A DNA stretch of 5,440 nt from CAYNOZ01 sp964398955 (GTDB lineage Archaea > Methanobacteriota_B > Thermococci > Thermococcales > CAYNOZ01). Both the position numbers and the translations under genes were made by a program. The stretch is taken from positions 1-5,440 of the forward strand of contig CAYNOZ010000082.1 of NCBI GenBank assembly GCA_964398955.1, read 5' to 3'. Below are positions 1 through 5,367 of this stretch, piece by piece; the stretch's first letter is position 1, and each line of letters begins with the position of its first letter. Below the pieces are notes generated by a model. The model was not told the DNA's origin. It made no database searches and saw only the letters and a program-made list of their open reading frames with translations.

Positions 1-7
1 TAAAGGT

Positions 8-18
8 AAATTTTAAAT
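8..18 (+). promoter_or_regulatory. Candidate TATA box of the pxpABC operon
   Basis: The 11-mer AAATTTTAAAT lies here, with its TTTTAAAT core at 11-18. The centre of the core is about 25 bases upstream of the ATG at 40. That is the usual distance from an archaeal TATA box to the transcription start, so the mRNA could begin at or next to the start codon (a leaderless transcript). Consistent with this, no good Shine-Dalgarno precedes the ATG. The purine-rich bases before the core (AAAGGTAAA) could serve as the BRE. Only 39 bases of upstream sequence are visible, so an upstream gene in the same operon cannot be excluded. Confidence 0.5.
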
Positions 19-39
19 CTATACTTCATTATATTCTGG

Positions 40-816
40 ATGGTTGGTATGATGGGTATAGATTTGAATTGTGATATGGGGGAAAGTTTTGGCAATTATG
101 AGATTGGTATGGATGAAAAGATTATGAATTACGTTTCTTCAGCAAATTTAGCTTGCGGTTATCATGCTGGGGATCCGAATGTAATGGCTGAACGAGTAAA
201 AATGGCGAAGGAAAAAAATGTGGAGGTAGGAGCTCATCCAGGTTACCCAGATTTAATGGGATTTGGAAGAAGGGAGATGGATGTTGGTTCTGATGAATTA
301 AAAAATTACATTACTTATCAAATTGGTGCGCTAAATGGGTTTTTGAAACAGCATGGTATGAATCTTCAGCATGTTAAGCCCCACGGTGCTCTCTATAATT
401 CTACGGCTAATGATGAGGATTTAGGAAGAGCTATTGTTTCAGCGATACTGGATTTTGATGATGATGTTATTTTAGTAGGTCTTTCCGGTTCCAAGATTTT
501 GGAGATTGCGGATGAGATGGGTTTGAAATCAGCAGCTGAAGTATTTGCGGATAGAGCTTATAATTCTGATAAGACTCTTGTATCTAGAAAGAGGGATGGG
601 GCAGTTATACATGATGAGGAAGTTGTTGAGAAAAGAGTGATTAAGATGGTTGAGGATGAAGCTGTTGAAACTATAGATGGTGAAGAGATTTCTATTGAGG
701 CTGATACTGTTTGTGTACATGGGGATAATCCAGAAGCCGTTGCGTTAACTAAGAATCTTAAAGATTCACTTGAAGAAGATGGTATAACTGTTGAGTCCAT
801 GAATGAATATATTTAG
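40..816 (+). CDS. pxpA: 5-oxoprolinase (ATP-hydrolysing) subunit A, LamB/YcsF family
   Basis: This is subunit A of the PxpABC 5-oxoprolinase, a cytoplasmic enzyme that uses ATP to open 5-oxoproline to L-glutamate, clearing a product that forms spontaneously from glutamine and glutamate. The 258-residue protein matches the usual family length (about 250) and carries the full set of LamB/YcsF motifs: DLNCDMGESFG (residues 8-18), SANLACGYHAGDP (34-46), VGAHPGYPDLMGFGRR (63-78), KPHGALYN (113-120), EVFADRAY (167-174) and VCVHGDNPEAV (224-234). The acidic and histidine residues in these motifs form the presumed active site of this TIM-barrel-like fold. The ATG at 40 is preferred because it sits about 25 bases from a TATA box; in-frame ATGs at 49 and 52 would remove only 3-4 residues. 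The protein is strongly acidic (about 50 Asp/Glu, 23 Lys/Arg), which hints at a salt-adapted cytoplasm. It is first in the operon, and its TAG stop overlaps the ribosome-binding site of pxpB. Confidence 0.95.
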   Translation: MVGMMGIDLNCDMGESFGNYEIGMDEKIMNYVSSANLACGYHAGDPNVMAERVKMAKEKNVEVGAHPGYPDLMGFGRREMDVGSDELKNYITYQIGALNGFLKQHGMNLQHVKPHGALYNSTANDEDLGRAIVSAILDFDDDVILVGLSGSKILEIADEMGLKSAAEVFADRAYNSDKTLVSRKRDGAVIHDEEVVEKRVIKMVEDEAVETIDGEEISIEADTVCVHGDNPEAVALTKNLKDSLEEDGITVESMNEYI

Positions 817-819
817 GTG
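815..819 (+). promoter_or_regulatory. Ribosome-binding site selecting a TTG start for pxpB
   Basis: AGGTG, part of the archaeal Shine-Dalgarno consensus GGAGGTGATC, overlaps the pxpA stop codon (TAG at 814-816) and ends five bases before the TTG at 825. It supports the TTG as the real start of pxpB. The next in-frame ATG lies about 60 codons further in, beyond conserved family sequence. Placement over the stop suggests translational coupling of subunits A and B. Confidence 0.6.
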
Positions 820-824
820 TTAAA

Positions 825-1547
825 TTGGCAAGCATTAAACCTGTAGGGGATAAAGGATTACTAGTTGAATTTGAGAACAGGGTTGCTCCTGAAATTAATG
901 ATAAGGTTCATTCTCTGTTTAATGAGATTAAATTGGAGGATATTGAAGGAGTTTTAGAGTGTATTCCTACTTACAGATCTTTGCTAATTAATTATGATCC
1001 GATGGAAGTAGATTTTAATCAATTGAAGGGTTCTGTTAGTCAACTCGTTAGGAAGGTTGAAGAGAAGGATTTTGATAGTTTAGATCATAGGGTTGTTACT
1101 TTACCGACTGTTTATGGAGGGGAGTTTGGTCCTGATTTGGATGATGTTTGCGATATTAATAATTTGACGGAAGAGGAAGTTGTTGATATTCATTCTGATC
1201 GTAAGTACAGGGTTTATATGATGGGATTTACTCCGGGATTTCCATACCTTGGAGGGATGTCTGAAAGGATCTCTACTCCTAGGTTAGAAAGTCCTAGAAA
1301 GACTATTCCCGCAGGTTCTGTTGGGATTGGTGGGGATCAAACTGGTGTATACCCTATTGATTCTCCTGGTGGCTGGAGGTTGATAGGTAGAACTCCCGTA
1401 GATCTCTATAATCCTGAAGAAAGCCCTCCTGTAGCTTTTAAGCCAGGGGATATTGTTGAGTTTGATCCGATAGATGAAGATGATTTTAAAAGGATTTCTG
1501 AGAAAGTGAGAGCAGATGAGTATGAATTGGAAGTGAGGCGTTCTTAA
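825..1547 (+). CDS. pxpB: 5-oxoprolinase subunit B, KipI/allophanate hydrolase subunit 1 family
   Basis: Subunit B of the ATP-dependent 5-oxoprolinase. It belongs to the family that includes B. subtilis KipI and the N-terminal half of the allophanate-hydrolase-like AHS1/AHS2 pair, and it acts with PxpC in the cytoplasm. The 240-residue length is typical. Recognisable motifs are the N-terminal GDKGLLVEF (8-16), CIPTYRSLLINYDP (46-59), YGGEFGPDL (97-105), the core MGFTPGFPYLGG (133-144), PRKTIPAGSVGIGG (157-170), YPIDSPGGWRLIGRTP (176-191) and KPGDIVEFDP (206-215). No core motif is missing. Translation starts at TTG, chosen because AGGTG precedes it and because the conserved N-terminus would be lost at any later ATG. 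The gene begins 8 bases after the pxpA stop, and its TAA overlaps the pxpC ATG by one base (TAATG), so all three subunits are almost certainly co-transcribed. Codon use is G/T-rich, like pxpA. Confidence 0.94.
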   Translation: MASIKPVGDKGLLVEFENRVAPEINDKVHSLFNEIKLEDIEGVLECIPTYRSLLINYDPMEVDFNQLKGSVSQLVRKVEEKDFDSLDHRVVTLPTVYGGEFGPDLDDVCDINNLTEEEVVDIHSDRKYRVYMMGFTPGFPYLGGMSERISTPRLESPRKTIPAGSVGIGGDQTGVYPIDSPGGWRLIGRTPVDLYNPEESPPVAFKPGDIVEFDPIDEDDFKRISEKVRADEYELEVRRS

Positions 1548-2554
1548 TGCTTAAAGTGAAGGAACCAGGTTTGTTAACTACAGTTCAGGATTTAGGACGG
1601 TATGGTTATCAAAGGTTTGGGATACCTCCTTCCGGCGCTATGGATCCTTATTCTTCTAAATTAGCTAATATTATGGTTGATAATGAATTAAATTGTGCAG
1701 TATTGGAAATAACTGGTCATGGCCCCACTTTAGAGGCTATAGAACCGGTTGAAATAGGCTTTGCTGGTGGAGAATTTGAGTTAAAGGTAAATGATGAAGA
1801 AGTTTCTATGTGGGAGTCAATTCTTTTGGATGAAGGAGATCTGCTGAGAATAGGAAATTCTAAAACCGGTTTTAGAGGATATTTATCCGTATCAGGTGGA
1901 ATTAAAAGCGAAAAAATTCTTAAAAGTAAATCAACCTACATGAAGGGAAAAATAGGTGGCTTGAACGGTCAAGGAAATAAAATAGAAAAAGATGACACAA
2001 TCGAACCGGAAAAAAACCCTGATAATTTCTCAAAAAGAAAAATACCAAAAAAATATAGACCAAACATCCAAACTAAAGAAATAAGAGTAATCCTAGGACC
2101 GCAGAAAAACAAATTTTCGGAAAAAGGAATCAAAACCCTACTCAACTCAGAATACAAAATATCAAAAGACTCAGACAGAATGGGCTACAGATTAGAAGGC
2201 CCCAAAATACAACACAAAAAAGAAGCAGACATTATAACCGATGCAATACCAAATGGAGCGATACAAGTACCAGGGAACGGGAAACCAATAGTACTTCTAA
2301 ATGATCGACAAACAACAGGAGGATACACTAAAATAGCAAATATAATCACAGTAGACCTACCTAAAATAACCCAGAGAAAACCAGGAGAAAAAATAAAATT
2401 CAAAGAAATAGATCTCAGAAAAGCACAAAAACTATACAAAAACAGACAAAAAAGAATTCAAAAACTTCAAAAAAACAATCTAACAACAAACAAACAATAT
2501 AAAGCTAAAATAAACGGAAAAAACTACCTAGTAACATTCAGAAAAAAACCATGA
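1547..2554 (+). CDS. pxpC: 5-oxoprolinase subunit C, KipA/allophanate hydrolase subunit 2 family
   Basis: Subunit C of 5-oxoprolinase, partner of PxpB (cyclophilin-like AHS2/KipA fold). The 335 residues match the usual length for the family (about 310-335). Motifs seen in order: PGLLTTVQDLGRYGYQRFGI (7-26), SGAMDPYS (29-36), GFRGYLSVSGG (108-118), IRVILGPQ (179-186), SDRMGYRLEGP (209-219), TDAIPNGAIQVPGNGKPIVL (231-250), LNDRQTTGGYTKIA (251-264) and QRKPGEKIKF (276-285). The ATG overlaps the pxpB stop and has a GAGG eight bases upstream (1535-1538). The oddity is composition. Residues 1-120 carry about 18 Asp/Glu and 10 Lys/Arg, whereas residues 121-335 carry about 21 Asp/Glu and 52 Lys/Arg, and codons switch from G/T-rich to A/C-rich around 1860-1980. 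Since the frame and motifs persist across the switch, the gene looks intact. The last 45 residues are a Lys-rich tail ending in a short segment, YKAKINGKNYLVTF. Confidence 0.93.
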   Translation: MLKVKEPGLLTTVQDLGRYGYQRFGIPPSGAMDPYSSKLANIMVDNELNCAVLEITGHGPTLEAIEPVEIGFAGGEFELKVNDEEVSMWESILLDEGDLLRIGNSKTGFRGYLSVSGGIKSEKILKSKSTYMKGKIGGLNGQGNKIEKDDTIEPEKNPDNFSKRKIPKKYRPNIQTKEIRVILGPQKNKFSEKGIKTLLNSEYKISKDSDRMGYRLEGPKIQHKKEADIITDAIPNGAIQVPGNGKPIVLLNDRQTTGGYTKIANIITVDLPKITQRKPGEKIKFKEIDLRKAQKLYKNRQKRIQKLQKNNLTTNKQYKAKINGKNYLVTFRKKP

Positions 2555-2559
2555 AAAAT
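2542..2559 (-). terminator. Candidate U-tract terminator of mgtE inside the 3' end of pxpC
   Basis: Read on the minus strand just beyond the mgtE stop (2562-2564) are runs of five T (2559-2555) and seven T (2548-2542), with another run of six T at 2523-2518. Archaeal RNA polymerase can terminate at such U-tracts without a hairpin. These tracts correspond to the A-runs coding for lysine in the last codons of pxpC. On the plus strand, by contrast, I see no comparable T-tract just after pxpC; the first good one is at about 2868-2873, inside mgtE. This is inferred from sequence alone. Confidence 0.4.
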
Positions 2560-2561
2560 TA

Positions 2562-3947
2562 TCAAATTGAAACCAAAAAAATTTGAGCCACTATAAAGTA
2601 TATAGATAAGCCTATAACATCTTGAAGAGTTGTAATTAACGGATTAGAAGCAGCAGCCGGATCAAAGCCGAGTGAATTTAATGTCCAAGGAATCATTAAA
2701 CCAACTATATTAGCAATCGTAATGGCAAGGAAGATCGCTAAACCAACAACTCCTGATAAAACTGTTGAACCCTGCCAAGCAAAAACCACTAGTCCTAAAC
2801 CAACTCCAATCGATAAACCTATCATAATCCCAACTTTAATTTCTCTGCCTACATATTTCAAGAAATCTTTTTTCGTAATTTCTTCGATCGTTAGGGTTCT
2901 TATAAAAATAGTAGATGATTGAGTACCAGTATTACCTCCCATAGCCATAATAACAGGTATGAAAGTAGCTAATATAACAACACTTTGAAGAGAATGTCTA
3001 AACAAATTAATTACAGATCCAGCAAGTAAACCACCGAACAAGGCTATCACAAGCCAAGGAAACCTAGCTTTAAAAATCTGAAGTTCAGAAGCCCGACTCA
3101 AAAAATTCCTATCAGTAATCTCCTCCTCAGGTTCAAGCGAACCAGAAATCTTTAAGAAATCCTCAGTCGCCTCTTCCTTAAGAACATCAATAATATCATC
3201 AACAGTAATAATCCCAACCAACTTACCAAACCTATTAACAACAGGAATACTCAACAAATCATACTTAGAAATAGTATTAGCAACTTCCTCCTGATCCGTA
3301 TGCGCTTCTACAGAAATAACATTTTCATTCATTATATCTTCTATCAAACGATCTTCATCATTAGTAAATAATTCTCTTAACTCTAAAGCCCCAACCAAAT
3401 TCTTCTTACTATCAACAATATAAAGATGATCCAAAACCTCAGTCTTAGGAGCAATCTCTTTAACCTTCTCCAAAGCTTCTTCAACATCCATATGAGATTT
3501 AATAGCAATATACTCAGTAGTCATCAAACTTCCAGCAGTACTCTCCTCATACTGCATCAAGGTACGAACAGACCTAGCATCATCACTCTTCATAAGACAC
3601 AAAATTTCCTTAGATTTAGGAATAGAAACTTCTCCTAACAAATCAACAATCTCATCAGTAGGCATATGATCAAGGATCTCGATCAATTTATCCTCTTTCA
3701 ACGTTTCAATAACTTCTCTCTTCTGATCAATCTCCATCTTACCTATCATTTTCGCCAATTTTTCTTCTCTAATATTCTTAAGAAGAGTTTCAGTTTTATC
3801 TTCTGGAGCTTCTTCAATAATACGAACTATATCAGCAGCATGAAATTCTTTAATCCTGTCTATTAACTCATCATCGTCCTCAATCTGTAAAATCTCGTTA
3901 ATGGTTTCTTCCACGAATTTCTTATCAATTTCTTTCTTCTCCACCAT
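2562..3947 (-). CDS. mgtE: Magnesium transporter MgtE (N-domain, CBS pair, transmembrane channel)
   Basis: A cytoplasmic-membrane Mg2+ channel whose cytosolic part senses Mg2+ and gates the pore. The 461 residues match the family (about 450). Domains in order: an acidic helical MgtE-N domain (about 20-130, with repeated DEL/DEIVDLL-type helices), two CBS domains (about 138-200 and 205-262, with ESTAGSLMTTEYIAI at 135-149 and SIPVVNRFGKLVGIITVDDI at 233-252), a connecting plug helix, then about five hydrophobic segments (roughly 297-313, 322-338, 372-392, 395-420, 437-460). Family signatures in the membrane part are RFPWLV (295-300), PVIMAMGGNTGTQSS (331-345) and FDPAAASNPLITTLQDVIG (428-446). 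D443 in the last of these corresponds to the pore aspartate that binds Mg2+ in the Thermus protein. The ATG at 3945-3947 is preceded by GTGAGGGTTTGAG, a modest ribosome-binding site. The gene converges on pxpC with a 7-base gap and is divergent from lplB-lplA. No M-box-like leader is evident; the predicted 5' leader is only about 45 bases. Confidence 0.95.
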   Translation of the reverse strand: MVEKKEIDKKFVEETINEILQIEDDDELIDRIKEFHAADIVRIIEEAPEDKTETLLKNIREEKLAKMIGKMEIDQKREVIETLKEDKLIEILDHMPTDEIVDLLGEVSIPKSKEILCLMKSDDARSVRTLMQYEESTAGSLMTTEYIAIKSHMDVEEALEKVKEIAPKTEVLDHLYIVDSKKNLVGALELRELFTNDEDRLIEDIMNENVISVEAHTDQEEVANTISKYDLLSIPVVNRFGKLVGIITVDDIIDVLKEEATEDFLKISGSLEPEEEITDRNFLSRASELQIFKARFPWLVIALFGGLLAGSVINLFRHSLQSVVILATFIPVIMAMGGNTGTQSSTIFIRTLTIEEITKKDFLKYVGREIKVGIMIGLSIGVGLGLVVFAWQGSTVLSGVVGLAIFLAITIANIVGLMIPWTLNSLGFDPAAASNPLITTLQDVIGLSIYFIVAQIFLVSI

Positions 3948-4014
3948 CTCAAACCCTCACTAACTAAGTTACATAGTACCAATACAATACACTAACAAAT
4001 CGAATTATTCTACA

Positions 4015-4025
4015 ATTTAAAATTT
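4015..4025 (-). promoter_or_regulatory. Candidate TATA box of mgtE
   Basis: On the minus strand this reads AAATTTTAAAT, the same 11-mer as the one upstream of pxpA. Initiation about 25 bases downstream would put the transcript start near 3993, giving a leader of about 45 bases that contains the GTGAGGG ribosome-binding site at 3960-3954. The surrounding DNA is very AT-rich, so the match alone is not strong proof. Confidence 0.4.
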
Positions 4026-4235
4026 GAAATAAAACCTTTTAAATCTTTCATTAAATAGTGATAAAGTAATGAAAAGATATGATTATAACCTTATTTTGTT
4101 CGAAACAGTCAAATATATTTTTTAGAGGTTTTAAATTAATAAAAAATTATTTAAGAGTAGAATTCAAATTTATATAACTAGAATTTTTCTTTAAATTTTA
4201 TTTATTTTCTAAATCAGAAACTTGATTCACCTAGC

Positions 4236-4248
4236 AAAATTTTTAAAT
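4236..4248 (+). promoter_or_regulatory. Candidate TATA box of lplB-lplA
   Basis: AAAATTTTTAAAT, with the TTTTAAAT core at 4241-4248, differs from the pxpA and mgtE elements by one extra T. Its centre is about 24 bases upstream of the ATG at 4268 and about 33 upstream of the ATG at 4277, the range expected for a leaderless or very short leader. The core overlaps the more upstream in-frame ATG at 4247, which argues against that ATG being the real start if this is the promoter actually used. Confidence 0.4.
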
Positions 4249-4267
4249 GATTCGTTTAAAAAGGAAG

Positions 4268-4582
4268 ATGGATAATATGATCAATCTTAAGGATAAGAAG
4301 TCTTTCGTAGAAAAAAAAGTTGAAGGCGGAAAACTAGTACAAATAGAAGTAAAGTATAATGAGAACGAAATCTTAGATGTTAAACTTTCAGGAGACTTTT
4401 TTATTTATCCTGAATCAGAAGCATCAACCATAGAAAAATCTTTAGAGAACCAACCAGTAGATAGGACGGTTGAAGAATTTAAGGAAATAATTAACACTAA
4501 ATTAGATTCAAAAACTGAATTATTAGGTTTCAGTACAGAAACAGTATCTCAATTAGTTAAGGAGGCGATTTCAGATGGATGA
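4268..4582 (+). CDS. lplB: Lipoate-protein ligase C-terminal subunit (LplB/LplA-CTD)
   Basis: This small acidic protein is the separate C-terminal subunit of an archaeal two-part lipoate-protein ligase, required with LplA for activating lipoate to lipoyl-AMP, as shown for the Thermoplasma enzyme. Evidence is the compact family pattern EGGKLVQIEV (19-28, counted from this start) and LSGDFFIYPESEASTIEKSL (40-59), followed by a helical C-terminus, and its position directly before lplA with an 8-base overlap. In E. coli LplA the equivalent domain is fused to the catalytic domain. The start is uncertain. An ATG at 4247 gives 111 residues but overlaps the best TATA box; ATGs at 4268 (104 residues) and 4277 (101 residues) fit that promoter better, and GGAAG at 4263-4267 could serve the latter. 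I chose 4268. The first conserved motif lies well inside all three versions, so family alignment is unlikely to settle the start. Confidence 0.85.
   Translation: MDNMINLKDKKSFVEKKVEGGKLVQIEVKYNENEILDVKLSGDFFIYPESEASTIEKSLENQPVDRTVEEFKEIINTKLDSKTELLGFSTETVSQLVKEAISDG
4559..4569 (+). promoter_or_regulatory. Strong Shine-Dalgarno of lplA inside lplB
   Basis: AAGGAGGCGAT differs at one base from AAGGAGGTGAT, the complement of the usual archaeal 16S rRNA 3' end. It ends five bases before the lplA ATG at 4575 (GGAGG itself is nine bases away). It lies within the last codons of lplB, so ribosomes finishing lplB can reinitiate on lplA. It is the best ribosome-binding site in the window and fixes the lplA start. 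Confidence 0.8.
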
Positions 4583-5333
4583 ATGGAATTTAATTAATAT
4601 GGATAAGAGATCTGCTCATATGCATCAAGCTATTGAAGAAGTCTTACTGGATGAGGTAGGATCTGGTGAGAGAAAACCAACCCTGCGGATATGGGATGAT
4701 AAGGATGAAAATATAATGCTCGGCAGATTTCAATCGGTAGAAAATGAAGTTTACTTAGAGAAGGTTAAAAGAGATGATTTAAAAGTTAGTAGAAGGATTA
4801 CTGGTGGAGGGGCTATGTATACAGAACCTGGTTGTCAAATTACCTATTCTCTTTATTTACCCGAGGATTTCATTCAGAGTGATAATATAAAGGATTCTTA
4901 TAAGGAATTAGATATTTTTGCGATAAATGCGCTTCGTGAGTTAGGTTACGATGCGAGTCATCAACCTATAAATGATATTGTTTCTCCAGATGGAAAGATT
5001 GGTGGTGCAGCTCAAACTAGGAAAAATGGTGCTGTTCTCCATCATACTAGGATAGCTTATAAAATGAATGTTGAAAATATGGTTGAATATCTAAGAATTG
5101 GAGAAGAAAAAATTAAGGATAAGGCAATTAAATCTGCTGAAAAAGGAGTTAATCCTCTTTATAAACAGGACCCTAGTATTAACAGATCTGAAGTAATAGA
5201 TAAACTGATTGAAAAATTTTCTGAGAACAAGAAAGTTTCTGATGATCAGATCAGTAAAGAAGAATTAGCTAGTGCTGAAGAATTAGTCGAAAATAAGTTT
5301 TCTACGGATGAATGGTTATTTCAGTTTGAGTAA
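4575..5333 (+). CDS. lplA: Lipoate-protein ligase A, catalytic subunit
   Basis: The cytoplasmic catalytic subunit. It activates lipoate with ATP and transfers it to a lysine on lipoyl domains (E2 of 2-oxoacid dehydrogenases, or glycine-cleavage H protein). The 252-residue protein has the biotin/lipoate ligase fold signatures: RIW....IMLGRFQ (38-53, ligand pocket), RRITGGGAMYTEPG (73-86, the RRxSGGG loop), QPINDIVSPDGKIGGAAQ (130-147, with K141 as the catalytic lysine equivalent to E. coli K133), GAVLHHTRIAY (152-162) and a C-terminal STDEWLF (243-249). It lacks the C-terminal accessory domain of E. coli LplA, which here is encoded by the preceding lplB. From memory, the wording of the central motifs closely resembles haloarchaeal LplA. 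The lplB stop overlaps its first bases by 8 nt, and a near-consensus Shine-Dalgarno precedes the ATG. No lipoyl-acceptor gene is visible, so the acceptor protein cannot be named. Biotin ligase is unlikely because of the LplB partner. Confidence 0.93.
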   Translation: MDEWNLINMDKRSAHMHQAIEEVLLDEVGSGERKPTLRIWDDKDENIMLGRFQSVENEVYLEKVKRDDLKVSRRITGGGAMYTEPGCQITYSLYLPEDFIQSDNIKDSYKELDIFAINALRELGYDASHQPINDIVSPDGKIGGAAQTRKNGAVLHHTRIAYKMNVENMVEYLRIGEEKIKDKAIKSAEKGVNPLYKQDPSINRSEVIDKLIEKFSENKKVSDDQISKEELASAEELVENKFSTDEWLFQFE

Positions 5334-5341
5334 ATTAAAGG

Positions 5342-5348
5342 AAAAAAA
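5342..5348 (-). terminator. Candidate U-tract terminator of the thermosome-like gene
   Basis: On the minus strand a run of seven T begins about 20 bases after the stop codon of the right-edge gene, inside a pyrimidine-rich stretch (CTTTTTTTCC context). This is a typical archaeal termination signal without a hairpin. It lies in the 34-base gap between two convergent genes; on the plus strand after lplA the same stretch is A-rich and offers no comparable tract. Confidence 0.45.
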
Positions 5349-5367
5349 GAAATTTGGGAGATTTAAG

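Larger units (their letters stand above)
3948..4267. other. AT-rich divergent intergenic region between mgtE and lplB
   Basis: About 300 bases with no convincing gene. It holds the candidate mgtE promoter (4015-4025, minus strand) and the candidate lplB promoter (4236-4248, plus strand). Further TATA-like stretches lie at 4037-4044 (TTTTAAAT), 4129-4136 (TTTTAAAT), 4168-4175 (TTTATATA region) and about 4191-4202 (TTTAAATTTTA), as expected in such AT-rich DNA. An 18-codon ATG-to-TAG frame lies at 4069-4125 on the plus strand, not supported as a gene. The hexamer TGATTC occurs at 4223-4228 and again at 4248-4253, flanking the lplB TATA box. I see no tRNA, riboswitch-like fold or long inverted repeat. 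Confidence 0.6.

Noticed and set aside
529..800. Minus-strand open frames of 63 and 80 residues under pxpA
   Set aside because: They lie wholly within pxpA, whose conserved motifs cover the region. Their Ser/Ile-rich composition is what reading the antisense of GAT/GAA-rich codons produces.
1860..1980. Frameshift or gene fusion at the composition switch in pxpC
   Set aside because: The frame is continuous, total length fits the family, and the motifs before and after the switch appear in the normal order and spacing.
1969..2439. Minus-strand open frames of 62 and 84 residues opposite the 3' part of pxpC, with hydrophobic, membrane-like sequence
   Set aside because: The A/C-rich sense strand automatically gives T/G-rich, Phe/Leu/Ile-rich antisense frames. 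The sense frame carries clear KipA motifs and no independent start signals were seen.
2722..3866. Plus-strand frames of 66-70 residues inside mgtE
   Set aside because: They are antisense shadows of a complete MgtE with N-domain, CBS and membrane motifs, and show no recognisable protein features.
3948..3993. Mg2+-sensing riboswitch (M-box-like) ahead of mgtE
   Set aside because: The likely leader is only about 45 bases and shows no strong stem-loops, too little for the known Mg2+ riboswitches.
4223..4253. TGATTC direct repeat flanking the lplB TATA box as an operator
   Set aside because: It is only six bases repeated twice in AT-rich DNA. Such repeats are expected by chance, and there is no palindrome or further copy.
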